Positions 52,320 to 61,717 of a stretch of 64,000 nucleotides of DNA are shown here, piece after piece; position 1 is the first letter of the stretch; each line of letters starts with the position of its first letter. The stretch covers positions 355,914 through 419,913 of the forward strand of contig CAZBRD010000003.1 of the NCBI GenBank assembly GCA_964494205.1, written 5' to 3'. A program made the translations under genes and the position numbers. The notes below the pieces were generated by a model that saw only the letters and a program-made list of their open reading frames with translations, was not told the origin of the DNA and did not search any database. The DNA comes from JBBTCX01 sp964494205 (GTDB lineage Bacteria; Planctomycetota; Phycisphaerae; UBA1845).

Positions 52320-53597
52320 ATGCCCACGGTATTCAACTGGCAACTCGGTCGCCCGATGGGTTATCCCTATGAGCAAGCGTCGCCGAAAGAGCAGTTTGCG
52401 TTCGTCATCAACATCAACCGTTGCATCGGCTGCCAGACCTGTACGATGGCTTGCAAAAGCACATGGACGTTCGCCAAGGGCCAGGAGCATATGTGGTGGA
52501 CAAATGTCGAAACCAAGCCATACGGCGGATACCCACAGAATTGGGATGTAAAGATTCTCGATCTCCTCGAACAGGCAAATCCGGGAAATCAGAAATGGCA
52601 GGACCATCCGAACGGCGATCCGAAAAAACCCTATGGCCAGTTTTCCGGCAAGACGATTTTCGAATCGCCGGAGTTTGTCGCTCGCGGCGGCCAGCCAAAC
52701 CAGGTGCTTGGCTTTTTGCCGAGCGATGAAGAATGGCGGTTTCCCAACATTCACGAGGACGTGCCGGTGAAAGGGCCCACCAAGCCACTCGACTTTGGCG
52801 AGGGCGAAGATCTGTCCGACGGGAAGAAGCACAGGGCGTGGTTCTATTATCTGGCACGGCTTTGCAATCATTGTTCGTATCCAGCATGCCTGGCGGCCTG
52901 TCCGCGCAATGCCATCTACAAGCGACCCGAAGATGGAATCGTGCTAATCGATCAGAGTGAATGTCGCGGATACCGCAAGTGCGTCGAAGCCTGCCCTTAC
53001 AAGAAGTCAATCTACCGAGGCACCACGCGCACGAGTGAGAAGTGCATCGGCTGCTATCCGCGCGTTGAGGGATTGGACCCAGAGACGAGCGGTGTGCCCA
53101 TGGAAACGCGCTGCATGGCGGCATGCATTGGTCAAGTGCGCATGCAGGGGCTCGTCAAGGTCGACAAAGACAACATCTGGGTCGAGGACCGGCACAATCC
53201 ATTGTACTACCTGATTCACGTGGCGAAGGTGGCGTTGCCGCTCTATCCACAATTCGGCACGGAACCCAATGGGTTTTACATACCGCCGCGGTGGGTTCCG
53301 ACTAAGTTCCTTGAGCAAATGTTCGGGCCGGGTGTCGAGCAAGCCGTGGAACGATACAAGAATCCCGATCGAGAGTTGCTGGCCGTCCTGCAGTTGTTTC
53401 GTCGTTCCAATCAGATCATCGATCGATACGAAATGCAGGAAGGGCCCAAGGTCTACGAAACAGAACGGGGCGGCAAGAAATTCGAGATGTACAACGACAC
53501 AATCATTGCTTTCAACCGCGCGGGCAAGGAGATCTTTCGAACCCAAGTAGAGGAACCGATTCATGTGCGACCCGCGGCGCATGCAAACTCCATTTGA
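52320..53597 (+). CDS. NXR/NAR-like iron-sulfur beta subunit
   Basis: The 425-residue protein begins MPTVFNWQLGRPMGYPYEQA and has four ferredoxin motifs: CIGCQTCTMACKSTW (Cys35 to Cys45), NHCSYPACLAACP, CRGYRKCVEACP and CIGC with MAACIG. The sequence closely follows NxrB proteins of Nitrospira and anammox bacteria. From memory those have Asp where this has Cys45; the point should be checked. It links alpha to gamma for electron flow. Confidence 0.92.
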   Translation: MPTVFNWQLGRPMGYPYEQASPKEQFAFVININRCIGCQTCTMACKSTWTFAKGQEHMWWTNVETKPYGGYPQNWDVKILDLLEQANPGNQKWQDHPNGDPKKPYGQFSGKTIFESPEFVARGGQPNQVLGFLPSDEEWRFPNIHEDVPVKGPTKPLDFGEGEDLSDGKKHRAWFYYLARLCNHCSYPACLAACPRNAIYKRPEDGIVLIDQSECRGYRKCVEACPYKKSIYRGTTRTSEKCIGCYPRVEGLDPETSGVPMETRCMAACIGQVRMQGLVKVDKDNIWVEDRHNPLYYLIHVAKVALPLYPQFGTEPNGFYIPPRWVPTKFLEQMFGPGVEQAVERYKNPDRELLAVLQLFRRSNQIIDRYEMQEGPKVYETERGGKKFEMYNDTIIAFNRAGKEIFRTQVEEPIHVRPAAHANSI

Positions 53598-53673
53598 GCG
53601 GCGCGCCCAATCGTGGCGCTCGATGATTCGAAATACGAATCGCGCTTGCGCGAAGAGAGGATGAGAAGTCTCA

Positions 53674-54501
53674 ATGGTTGCACTCGCATCGACTCAATGC
53701 GATCTCGATTTGGCACAGATCAGAGGCAGAATGTACGCCCTGTTGGCCGCGGGGTGGCGATACCCCGATGGGGATGCCTTTGGGGCGTTTTCAAATTCGA
53801 CGTTATGGCTTGACCGCCCATCCTCCTTCGAGAAGCTGGACCACGCGACCGCGAGTGCATTATCCCATGTCATCCATCACCTGCGCGCCATACGTCAACT
53901 TGCAGGCGACGACTTGGAATGTCAGCGGGAATCATATGTGGCGCTTTTTGGCCACGCCGTGCGCGGCACTTGCCCACCGTACGAATTGGAATATGGGCGA
54001 AGCGAGATTATTCAACAGGCAAGTGAACTCGCAGATGTGGCCGGGTTTTATGCAGCATTCGGAATGGAGCTAGCAGGGCCTGGTTCGGATCGGCAGGACC
54101 ACCTTGCTGTGGAATGCGAGTTTCTCAGCGTTTTGTGCGCCAAAGAAGCGGTTGGATTGGAGTCCGATGCCCCAGAGCTGGTTGACGCGTGCTGCGACGC
54201 AGAGCGCGCGTTCATCAAAGACCATCTATCCCAATGGCTGCCGGCGTTCTGCTCCCGCGTCCTTTCCGTCGAAGGAGATGGCTTCTATGGTCGACTTGCA
54301 CAATTGGCGAAAGAATTCATTGCGGGGGAGTGCCGTCGATTCGACATCTCAATGGGTCCGAATTACTTGGAACTTCGCCCGATCGACCCACAGGCTGATT
54401 CCACGATCAACTGCCATGGAACATCAAACGAGTGTGACGAAGGCGATGATCGGCTGGTTCCTTTGACCATCAACGGCGTTCAGCTCGCCCAGGAGAGGTA
54501 G
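53674..54501 (+). CDS. TorD/NarJ-type assembly chaperone
   Basis: The 275-residue protein has the TorD-family pattern: MYALLAAGWRYPDGDAF near the N-terminus, YVALFGHAVRGTCPPYELEY in the middle and DHLAVECEFLSVLCAKEA. These proteins hold the molybdoenzyme alpha subunit during cofactor insertion and check the Tat signal. The C-terminal 50 residues are an extra tail. It directly follows the beta gene in the same operon. Confidence 0.88.
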   Translation: MVALASTQCDLDLAQIRGRMYALLAAGWRYPDGDAFGAFSNSTLWLDRPSSFEKLDHATASALSHVIHHLRAIRQLAGDDLECQRESYVALFGHAVRGTCPPYELEYGRSEIIQQASELADVAGFYAAFGMELAGPGSDRQDHLAVECEFLSVLCAKEAVGLESDAPELVDACCDAERAFIKDHLSQWLPAFCSRVLSVEGDGFYGRLAQLAKEFIAGECRRFDISMGPNYLELRPIDPQADSTINCHGTSNECDEGDDRLVPLTINGVQLAQER

Positions 54502-54505
54502 CTGT

Positions 54506-55450
54506 ATGCGTTTAGACTTTCATCCGAATTTTGTCGAGCAGGCTGTATTTGCCGCAACCCGGGGAGATGCGCGCTTGGAGTGTGAGCTGCATGCGCGGGT
54601 CGACCACCTTTACGAGATTTCCGATCATGAGCGTCGTCAGTGTTCCTTTCGACAAGCGTATGGCGATCTCTTCGCGCACTGGAAAATGAGCAAAGTCGTT
54701 GCGGATGCACTGGGCGAGTTTCCGCTTATAGAACACCGTATCAATCAATGCGTGACGGTGCCGGCGGCCCGAGGGAAATCACAAGTAGTCGATCTGTTCG
54801 TCAAGCAGCCGGAAACTGGCCCGACCGGTATTGTCCGGACACTGCTCCTGCAACTTTGCCCGGAATCGCTGCAGCGCGCGGACCAGTTGCGCCCCTGGCT
54901 TCGGTGTGAGCTGATGCTTGTGTGCGATATGCTGGACGACGAGTTCGGTTACCTGCCGGATGCCTTCGCAGGTTCAATCTGGGATCACAATAACCAACGC
55001 GATCGTTATCAGGTCTTGTGGCGCATTTATGTTGTGGCCCGATTGGCTCGTGCCGGACGGGCACACCTAAGTGAATTGACGACGCTCAAGAGCGCCTTCG
55101 TCAGAGCATTTTCGCATCACGGAATCGTTCCGTCGGCTGATGACTTCTCCCGCATTGTCGAGAGGCAGAGACTCACGCATGGTCAACTCATGAACTGGGC
55201 GATTCAACCCGAGCAGGTTCTCAACGCTCAATCGTCATTAGTAAGCCAAGCGGTGTCGAAACGACTCGGTGAAGTGTGTGCACTCTGTGGCTTTCCAACA
55301 TATGACTGGTATGCGTTCGACCTTGATGTTGGCGCGGAAATCGCGGCGGCCATCGAACGGGCGGTGCCGACATGGCAGTCCGATTCCGGGGCATGCCGCC
55401 AATGTGTCGAGACGTACGCTTCGGCGCTCGGCAGGGAATTCGTAAATTAA
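54506..55450 (+). CDS. Hypothetical protein with CxxC motifs, 314 aa
   Basis: The gene starts 5 bases after the chaperone stop, with GGAGAGG upstream. The product is mostly alpha-helical and has CALCGFPTYDW and CRQC near the C-terminus, a possible metal site. An aromatic Gly-poor core includes SIWDHNNQRDRYQVLWRIYV. No family is recognised. Its place in the operon suggests a maturation or accessory role. Confidence 0.7.
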   Translation: MRLDFHPNFVEQAVFAATRGDARLECELHARVDHLYEISDHERRQCSFRQAYGDLFAHWKMSKVVADALGEFPLIEHRINQCVTVPAARGKSQVVDLFVKQPETGPTGIVRTLLLQLCPESLQRADQLRPWLRCELMLVCDMLDDEFGYLPDAFAGSIWDHNNQRDRYQVLWRIYVVARLARAGRAHLSELTTLKSAFVRAFSHHGIVPSADDFSRIVERQRLTHGQLMNWAIQPEQVLNAQSSLVSQAVSKRLGEVCALCGFPTYDWYAFDLDVGAEIAAAIERAVPTWQSDSGACRQCVETYASALGREFVN

Positions 55451-55484
55451 CCATGCTCCATAAATCGGAGCCGGGGGGAAAACC

Positions 55485-57335
55485 ATGACGTACAACCAGT
55501 GCGGGTGCAGTGTGCCCTGGGCTAGCGTGTGGCTGACCGCTTTGTTCTTGGCGGTTTCGATCAAAGCCCATGCCCAAGTTGTTCCAATGGCAATTGAGGA
55601 CTTTCACTTGTCGGGCACGCAAATCGGTGACACATCGCCGAACAACATCACGACATCCAACACCTGTATAGCCTGCCACGGAGGATACGATCCAGCTAAT
55701 GAACCGCATGCCAATTGGACCGGCAGTCTGATGGGGCAAGCTGGTCGCGATCCACTCTTCTTCGCGCAAATGACCACCGCCAATCAAGATGTCGGTAATG
55801 TCGGTTACTTCTGCATGCGCTGCCACGTTCCATTGTCGTTCGTGACGGGGCACGCCTACGTGTCGGATGGGACAACTCTAAACGACGTCGATCGCGACGG
55901 AGTCAGTTGCCACTTCTGTCACAGCATGGTTGATCCTGTTTATCAGCCAGGTCTTAGTCCTGCCCAGGATTTACCGATTCTGAACGCGCTGGCGGAAGTC
56001 CCTGAGTTCTACGGCAACTCGATGTTCGTGCTCGATCCCACGGGATTGCGGCGAGGTCCCTACAGCGACGCGTTGGCACCACACGACTTCGTCGAGTCTT
56101 CATTTCACCGTTCAAGTAACTTTTGCGGCACGTGTCACGATGTGGGCAATGTGGCCGTTACGCGACAAGTGGACGGCACGTATCGTTACAACAACATCAA
56201 CGAGTCGACGCCGACCGAAGACCTTGCTCAACAATTTCCATTGGAACGGACTTTTACTGAGTGGAAGCTGAGTGCGTTCGCCAACGGCGGCGTGGACATG
56301 GGCGGACGATTTGGCGGCACAGGTCCGACTGTAGTAAGCACGTGCCAGGATTGCCATATGCCCAAGGCGACAGGGCGAGGCTGCTTCTTCGGCCCTGAGC
56401 GAACCGATCTGGCGCGTCATGAGTTCGCGGGTGCCTCAGCATGGGTATTGGAAATCATCGCGCGCTATTACGAAAAAGACCCGGCCGTCAGTCAGTCGGC
56501 GCTAGCTGTAGGGCGAGCGAGTGCAGTTTCAATGGTTCAACGGGCCGCCTCGCTCGAACTTCAACAAGCTTGCGGATCAGTGCGCACGCGGGTGATCAAT
56601 GAAAGCGGGCACAAGATCCCGACGGGCCATATCGAGGGGCGTCGAATCTGGGTAAACGTTAAATGTCTCGATGAGAATGATGTTCTACTTCGCGAGTACG
56701 GCCACTACGACCCCGCCACAGCCGAACTCGATGAAGAATCGACTCAAATCTATGAAATGCACGTGGGGCTCAGCGAATACGCATCTTCGGTTACCGGCTA
56801 CCCCGCTGGCGTGACCACGCACATGGCACTGGCCGACGTAATCGAGAAGGATACACGCATTCCGCCGCGAGGATTCAACAATGCAACATACGCAGCCGCT
56901 GGTGCGCCGGCCGTGGGCATCAATTTCGCTGACGGCGAACATTGGGATGACACATACTTCTGGGTTCCAGATGGTACAGCAAAGGCTGTCGTTACAGTGT
57001 TCTATCAAACGGTCACCAAACACTACATCGAAGCGTTGCGCAATGCGAACGTCACCGATCATTGGGGAGAAACACTGCATCAGCTTTGGCTTGATACTAA
57101 CAAAGGCGCGCCCATCCAAATGGTCTCCGATGCAATTGTGGTAAGCGCTTTCTTGCGTGGCAATGCTGACTCCGACGAAGACGTCGACTTGGTCGACTAT
57201 GTACAGGTGTCTAATTGTCTCACCGGACCGAGTGTGTTCTCAACTGACGGGTGTCAATGCGTCGATTTTGATGGCGACCAACGCGTGGATATGACGGACT
57301 TCATCGCGTTCCAAACTTCGTTCACAGGCCAGTGA
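55485..57335 (+). CDS. Pentahaem cytochrome c with dockerin-like tail
   Basis: The 616-residue periplasmic protein has a signal peptide (VWLTALFLAVSIKAHA) and five CXXCH sites: CIACH, CMRCH, CHFCH, CGTCH and CQDCH. A beta region follows with GHKIPTGHIEGRRIWV. The last 60 residues (NADSDEDVDLVDYVQVSNCL, DFDGDQRVDMTDFIAFQ) are two EF-hand-type dockerin repeats typical of planctomycete surface and periplasmic proteins. It may take electrons from the NXR-like enzyme. Confidence 0.88.
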   Translation: MTYNQCGCSVPWASVWLTALFLAVSIKAHAQVVPMAIEDFHLSGTQIGDTSPNNITTSNTCIACHGGYDPANEPHANWTGSLMGQAGRDPLFFAQMTTANQDVGNVGYFCMRCHVPLSFVTGHAYVSDGTTLNDVDRDGVSCHFCHSMVDPVYQPGLSPAQDLPILNALAEVPEFYGNSMFVLDPTGLRRGPYSDALAPHDFVESSFHRSSNFCGTCHDVGNVAVTRQVDGTYRYNNINESTPTEDLAQQFPLERTFTEWKLSAFANGGVDMGGRFGGTGPTVVSTCQDCHMPKATGRGCFFGPERTDLARHEFAGASAWVLEIIARYYEKDPAVSQSALAVGRASAVSMVQRAASLELQQACGSVRTRVINESGHKIPTGHIEGRRIWVNVKCLDENDVLLREYGHYDPATAELDEESTQIYEMHVGLSEYASSVTGYPAGVTTHMALADVIEKDTRIPPRGFNNATYAAAGAPAVGINFADGEHWDDTYFWVPDGTAKAVVTVFYQTVTKHYIEALRNANVTDHWGETLHQLWLDTNKGAPIQMVSDAIVVSAFLRGNADSDEDVDLVDYVQVSNCLTGPSVFSTDGCQCVDFDGDQRVDMTDFIAFQTSFTGQ

Positions 57336-57370
57336 CGCACGAGAGGGATTTATCGAAAGGGGAGGGCAGA

Positions 57371-58894
57371 ATGCCGATGGCGGTCAACAGTGGATCCCGC
57401 ATACGCCGCAGTTGGGCGGAGCCGTTCAAGATCAAAATGGTCGAGCCGTTGAAGATGACCACGTGCGAGCAACGCGAACGAGCGATCGCCGAGGCCGGGT
57501 TCAACACCTTCTTGTTGCGCAGCGAAGATGTCTACATCGATCTGCTCACCGACAGCGGAACGGGCGCGATGAGCGATTATCAATGGGCGGGCATGATGCT
57601 GGGCGATGAGGCATACGCCGGTTCCAGAAACTTCTACCGCCTAGAGGATACCATCCGCCGTTACTACGGCTATCAACACACGATTCCCACGCACCAGGGT
57701 CGCGGCGCGGAACACATACTCAGCCAGATCACGATTCACCAAGGAGACTTCGTTCCTGGAAATATGTACTTCACAACGACACGCCTGCATCAAGAACTGG
57801 CGGGTGGTCAGTTCGTGGACGTGATCATCGATGAAGCCCACGACCCCGCGAGCGAGCATCCGTTCAAAGGCAATGTCGACTTGAAAAAGCTCGAAGGTCT
57901 GATTCGCGAGGTCGGGGCAAATCGCATTCCTTATGTATCGATCCAGGCGACGGTCAACATGGCAGGCGGCCAGCCGATATCGATGGCAAACCTCAAGAGC
58001 GTGTCGTCCCTATGCCGGCAACATGACCTTCGCTTGTTTCTCGACGCCACTCGCGCGGTCGAAAATGCCTATTTCATCAAGCTCCGCGAAGGCGGCTTTG
58101 AGCAAAAAACCATTGCGGAAATTCTGCGCGAGATGTGCTCCTACACAGACGGTTGCACAATGTCCGGCAAAAAGGACTGCCTGGTGAACATCGGCGGATT
58201 CCTGGCGCTTAACGACGACGAACTGGCCGAAAAGGCTCGCAACATGGTCGTGATCTACGAAGGCCTGCACACCTACGGAGGAATGGCCGGTCGCGACATG
58301 GAGGCGATGGCCCGAGGCATTGTGGAATCTGTCGAGTTCGACCATGTGCGCGCCCGCGTGGGTCAAGTGGAATACTTGGGGCGTTTGTTGATGGAGGCTG
58401 GAGTACCCGTGGTTCATCCGATCGGCGGGCATGGCGTGTTCGTGGATGCTAAAGCGTTCTTACCGCATGTTCAGCAGGAGCAACTTCCCGCGCAAGCCCT
58501 GGCAGCCGCGCTATACGTCGACTCCGGTGTGCGCGGGATGGAGCGCGGCGTGGTGTCCGCCGGTCGAGATGCGAAAACCGGGCGTAACCACCTTCCCAAA
58601 CTTGAACTGCTCCGCCTGACTCTTCCGCGCCGTGTGTATACGCAAGCGCATATGGACGTGACCGCCGAATCGATCATCGACTTGTGGCACAAGCGTGAGT
58701 CCATTGGCGGACTTGAATTCACGCACGAACCGAAATACCTGCGGTTCTTCCAGGCGCGCTTCAAACCCGCCTGCGGTGACCGATTGTTGCCTGAACATCC
58801 GGGCGACGAGTCTGTGTCTAGTTCGGTGGCGACCAAAGCGTGCGGTGAGAAAATCGTAGACGAGTGCCCTCGGTGCGAGGTGATCGCCCAATGA
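57371..58894 (+). CDS. Tyrosine phenol-lyase/tryptophanase family enzyme
   Basis: The ATG at 57371 has GGGGAGGG upstream, giving 507 residues; an upstream GTG at 57332 overlaps the previous stop. The sequence follows tyrosine phenol-lyase closely: YIDLLTDSGTGAMSD, GNMYFTTTRLHQE, FLDATRAVENAYFIK and MSGKKDCLVNIGGF with the PLP lysine at about 268. GMERGVVSAGR is the TPL form of the segment where tryptophanase has VEIG. It would release phenol, pyruvate and ammonia from tyrosine, or act on a related amino acid. Its place inside a respiratory operon is odd. The last 35 residues are extra and cysteine-containing. Confidence 0.88.
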   Translation: MPMAVNSGSRIRRSWAEPFKIKMVEPLKMTTCEQRERAIAEAGFNTFLLRSEDVYIDLLTDSGTGAMSDYQWAGMMLGDEAYAGSRNFYRLEDTIRRYYGYQHTIPTHQGRGAEHILSQITIHQGDFVPGNMYFTTTRLHQELAGGQFVDVIIDEAHDPASEHPFKGNVDLKKLEGLIREVGANRIPYVSIQATVNMAGGQPISMANLKSVSSLCRQHDLRLFLDATRAVENAYFIKLREGGFEQKTIAEILREMCSYTDGCTMSGKKDCLVNIGGFLALNDDELAEKARNMVVIYEGLHTYGGMAGRDMEAMARGIVESVEFDHVRARVGQVEYLGRLLMEAGVPVVHPIGGHGVFVDAKAFLPHVQQEQLPAQALAAALYVDSGVRGMERGVVSAGRDAKTGRNHLPKLELLRLTLPRRVYTQAHMDVTAESIIDLWHKRESIGGLEFTHEPKYLRFFQARFKPACGDRLLPEHPGDESVSSSVATKACGEKIVDECPRCEVIAQ

Positions 58895-60762
58895 CGCGGG
58901 TCAAGACGGTATCGCGCGTGTCCGCGCCACTTGGGGAAGTCGATGTCGGAAGGCAACGTTCTCGCTTCGCGAGATGGCGGATGGGGACGCTGATTCTCGT
59001 CTACGTGCTTATGACGGCTCACGTCGTCCATTGGCTCGTGGCCGGCAAGACGCTTGCGCCGCTCGAACTAAACGAAGTGATGTACACCCTGGAACTGGGC
59101 ATCGTGACCGCCGGCTTTTTGTTTATGGTGGTCGCGATGATTGCCACGCTTATCTTCGGGCGATTCTTCTGTTCATGGGGGTGTCACATCTTGGCCCTGC
59201 AGGACTTGTGCTCGTGGGCCCTAGAGAAACTTGGAATTCGTCCGAAAGCGATCCGCAGCCGTGCATTGTTTTGGGTGCCGATTGTGGCCGCGGCTTACAT
59301 GTTCGCATGGCCTCAGGTCGTCCGACTTTGGGACGGGCGGGCACTTCCTATTTTGCACGTTCGAACCGATGGCCAGGGATGGGCCTCGTTCATGACCGAG
59401 AACTACTGGCGAAATCTTCCGGGACCTGGCGTCGCGATTCTGACGTTTGGTGTGGTCGGTTTTCTGATCGTCTACGTTCTCGGGTCTCGGAGTTTCTGTG
59501 CGTATGGCTGTCCGTATGGTGCCGTTTTTGGCTTGCTTGACCGCCTCGCGCCCGGGCGAATTCGACTCAAGTCAGGAAAATCTTGTGAGGATTGCGGAAT
59601 ATGCACCGCCGTCTGCTCGTCTCACGTTCGCGTTCACGAAGAGATTGCACGCCATGCGATGATCATCAACCCGCGCTGCTTGAAAGACCTCGACTGCATT
59701 GCCGCTTGTCCGGACAAGGCCCTATATTTCGGATTCGGGCGACCAAGCCTGTTCAAGCGAACCGTCAGCCAAACGCCAATCGATAGGCGCTACGATTTCA
59801 CCTGGTCAGAGGAGTTCATCATCGTTGTCGTAATGGTGGTAACGTTGTTGACCTTCCGAGGCCTGTATGATCGCGTACCCTTCCTGATGAGCTTGGGCCT
59901 CGGTGCAATCGTCGCGTATTCGGCCGTCGTTGCCTCGAGATTGGTTCGACTGCCAGAGGTCAAGTTCCAGCGAATGAAACTCAAGGCGGCCCATCGGCTT
60001 CGACCTGCCGGATGGGCCTTTGTCACTCTCATGGGGCTCTTTGCTTCATTTACCATTCACTGTGCTTTTGTTCACTATCAAACTTGGAGCGGGCGTAGAG
60101 ATTTCAATGTCGCCCTGTCCGGAACTGACTTAAATTATGAGGCTGTGGATCGCGCGCTTCGTCATTTGAAGAGTGCCAACCTCTGGGGTCTGTTCTGCAT
60201 GCCCGAAAACGATCGGATGATTGGCGAGCTCCTTGTCCGCACGGATCGGTGGGTAGATGCTGAAACAATCTATCGCAGTCTCATGACGCGAGATTCCGGT
60301 AACCAGGAGGCGCGCCTGAGATTGGCCAAGGCTTTGACAAAACAAAATAATCCCGAAGAGGCCAATCGAATATTGCAGGAGGGAATGGCGCTTGCGGGAC
60401 GGAATCCAAAGCTTCTCTACGAACTTGCCGGGTCTTTTCATACGCTAGGCCGGATCGAGAATGCCATCGCGGCTCTCAACGACGCTGTTCGAGTGCAGCC
60501 GGATTTCGCTCGTGCACACTGCGATTTGGGTGTTTGCCTTCTGGAGTTGAGTGAAATTCGCGGTGCTTTGCAACATCTCACTCGCGCCGTTGAATTGGAA
60601 CCATCCCATTCCGATGCTCATTACAACCTGGCGTTGGCCCTTTGGATGACTCAATCATTCGATGACGCCCGGCGCGAAATCAATTGGGCATACGAGTTGA
60701 ATCCCGCCGATGAGCAGACAAAACAATTACGCGATTTGATGTTCGAAGGGCAACAACCATAG
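58891..60762 (+). CDS. NapH/NosR-like iron-sulfur membrane protein fused to TPR repeats
   Basis: The ATG overlaps the previous stop (ATGA). The N-terminal two thirds is a polytopic membrane domain with FCSWGCHILALQ and CAYGCPYGAVFG. Two ferredoxin clusters, CEDCGICTAVC and CLKDLDCIAACP, follow, as in NapH, CcoG and NosR-type proteins that move electrons from the quinone pool. The C-terminal part is four or more TPR repeats (PKLLYELAGSFHTLGRIENA). A membrane iron-sulfur plus TPR fusion is uncommon. It probably docks and supplies electrons to a periplasmic partner. Confidence 0.85.
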   Translation: MTRVKTVSRVSAPLGEVDVGRQRSRFARWRMGTLILVYVLMTAHVVHWLVAGKTLAPLELNEVMYTLELGIVTAGFLFMVVAMIATLIFGRFFCSWGCHILALQDLCSWALEKLGIRPKAIRSRALFWVPIVAAAYMFAWPQVVRLWDGRALPILHVRTDGQGWASFMTENYWRNLPGPGVAILTFGVVGFLIVYVLGSRSFCAYGCPYGAVFGLLDRLAPGRIRLKSGKSCEDCGICTAVCSSHVRVHEEIARHAMIINPRCLKDLDCIAACPDKALYFGFGRPSLFKRTVSQTPIDRRYDFTWSEEFIIVVVMVVTLLTFRGLYDRVPFLMSLGLGAIVAYSAVVASRLVRLPEVKFQRMKLKAAHRLRPAGWAFVTLMGLFASFTIHCAFVHYQTWSGRRDFNVALSGTDLNYEAVDRALRHLKSANLWGLFCMPENDRMIGELLVRTDRWVDAETIYRSLMTRDSGNQEARLRLAKALTKQNNPEEANRILQEGMALAGRNPKLLYELAGSFHTLGRIENAIAALNDAVRVQPDFARAHCDLGVCLLELSEIRGALQHLTRAVELEPSHSDAHYNLALALWMTQSFDDARREINWAYELNPADEQTKQLRDLMFEGQQP

Positions 60763-60808
60763 AACGAGCCAATTCAGAATCTGTCTAGCAAGATATGGAG
60801 AACCATCG

Positions 60809-61147
60809 ATGCCGGTAAGACGACAAGCAAGTGACAAGAGCCTACCCGCTACCTTCAGGCAATTCACTAAGAAGTTCCCAGAAATTGCAAACGCTCATGA
60901 GAGTATTGCGCAATCAGTGGATCAATCCGGCCCCCTCGACCGCAAGACTTGTGAGTTGATTAAGTTGGGTATTTGCGTCGGCGCCGAACTGACAACGGCT
61001 ACGCAGAGCCACACACGACGGGCGCGCCAAGAAGGCGCCTCGCGAGAAGAAATCGAACAAGCGATCCTCCTGGCAGTGAACACGTGCGGTTTTCCGCGAA
61101 CGGTGGCCGCCTGGCAATGGGCGCAGAAGGCGTTGACACGGCGTTAA
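60809..61147 (+). CDS. AhpD/carboxymuconolactone-decarboxylase-like protein
   Basis: The 112-residue protein shows the CMD fold core LDRKTCELIKLGICVGAELT, TRRARQEGASREEIEQAILL. The CxxC redox pair of true AhpD enzymes is absent from the usual place (GAELTTATQSHTRRA), so peroxidase activity is unlikely. The start follows GGAGAACC. The role is unknown, perhaps detoxification. Confidence 0.8.
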   Translation: MPVRRQASDKSLPATFRQFTKKFPEIANAHESIAQSVDQSGPLDRKTCELIKLGICVGAELTTATQSHTRRARQEGASREEIEQAILLAVNTCGFPRTVAAWQWAQKALTRR

Positions 61148-61264
61148 CGCGACGAGCACGGTCGAAGTTCATGGAATGCCCTTTCTATTACTTGTGCTTA
61201 CTAAGACATCGCAATTACGTATCCGCGGCCGGACTCGTGCCGGCGAAACGATAGGAGTTCACGG

Positions 61265-61717
61265 ATGCCGGGCTACTCGGTCATACAGGATCCGTTACGG
61301 CAACAACCAATTCCGGAAGACGGAATTCTCACTAGACAGTTCTTTGAGGATGACAAAGTTCGCTGCGTGCTCTTTACTTTCTCATCGGAGCAGCGCCTCT
61401 CGGAGCACACGGCCTCAAGCCCGGCACTATTGTACTTCATGAACGGCGAGGCGACGGTCTCGCTCGGGCAAGACGTAATTGAAGCTGTGTCGGGTACGTG
61501 GATTCGCATGGATGCGGGACTGCCACATTCTATCATCACTCGGTCGCCCGTTGTCATGCTCCTCGTCTTGATCAAAGGAGCCAGCAAGAATGATGAAAAG
61601 TTGGAGAGTATTAGTGTGTACAGGCCGGAAGCGAACAACGAAATGGGTTACGAACGGAACAGGCACATTCGCAATCCTAACGATGGCGTCATACCTCAGG
61701 GCCGAAACGGCACCTAG
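61265..61717 (+). CDS. Cupin-domain protein
   Basis: AGGAGTTCACGG precedes the ATG. The single-domain cupin has SEHTASSPALLYFMNGEATV and GTWIRMDAGLPHSIITRSP, with His in place for a metal site. About 35 residues after the normal cupin end overlap the next gene by 128 bases, so this tail may be recent or the end may reflect a frameshift. Function unknown. Confidence 0.8.
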   Translation: MPGYSVIQDPLRQQPIPEDGILTRQFFEDDKVRCVLFTFSSEQRLSEHTASSPALLYFMNGEATVSLGQDVIEAVSGTWIRMDAGLPHSIITRSPVVMLLVLIKGASKNDEKLESISVYRPEANNEMGYERNRHIRNPNDGVIPQGRNGT

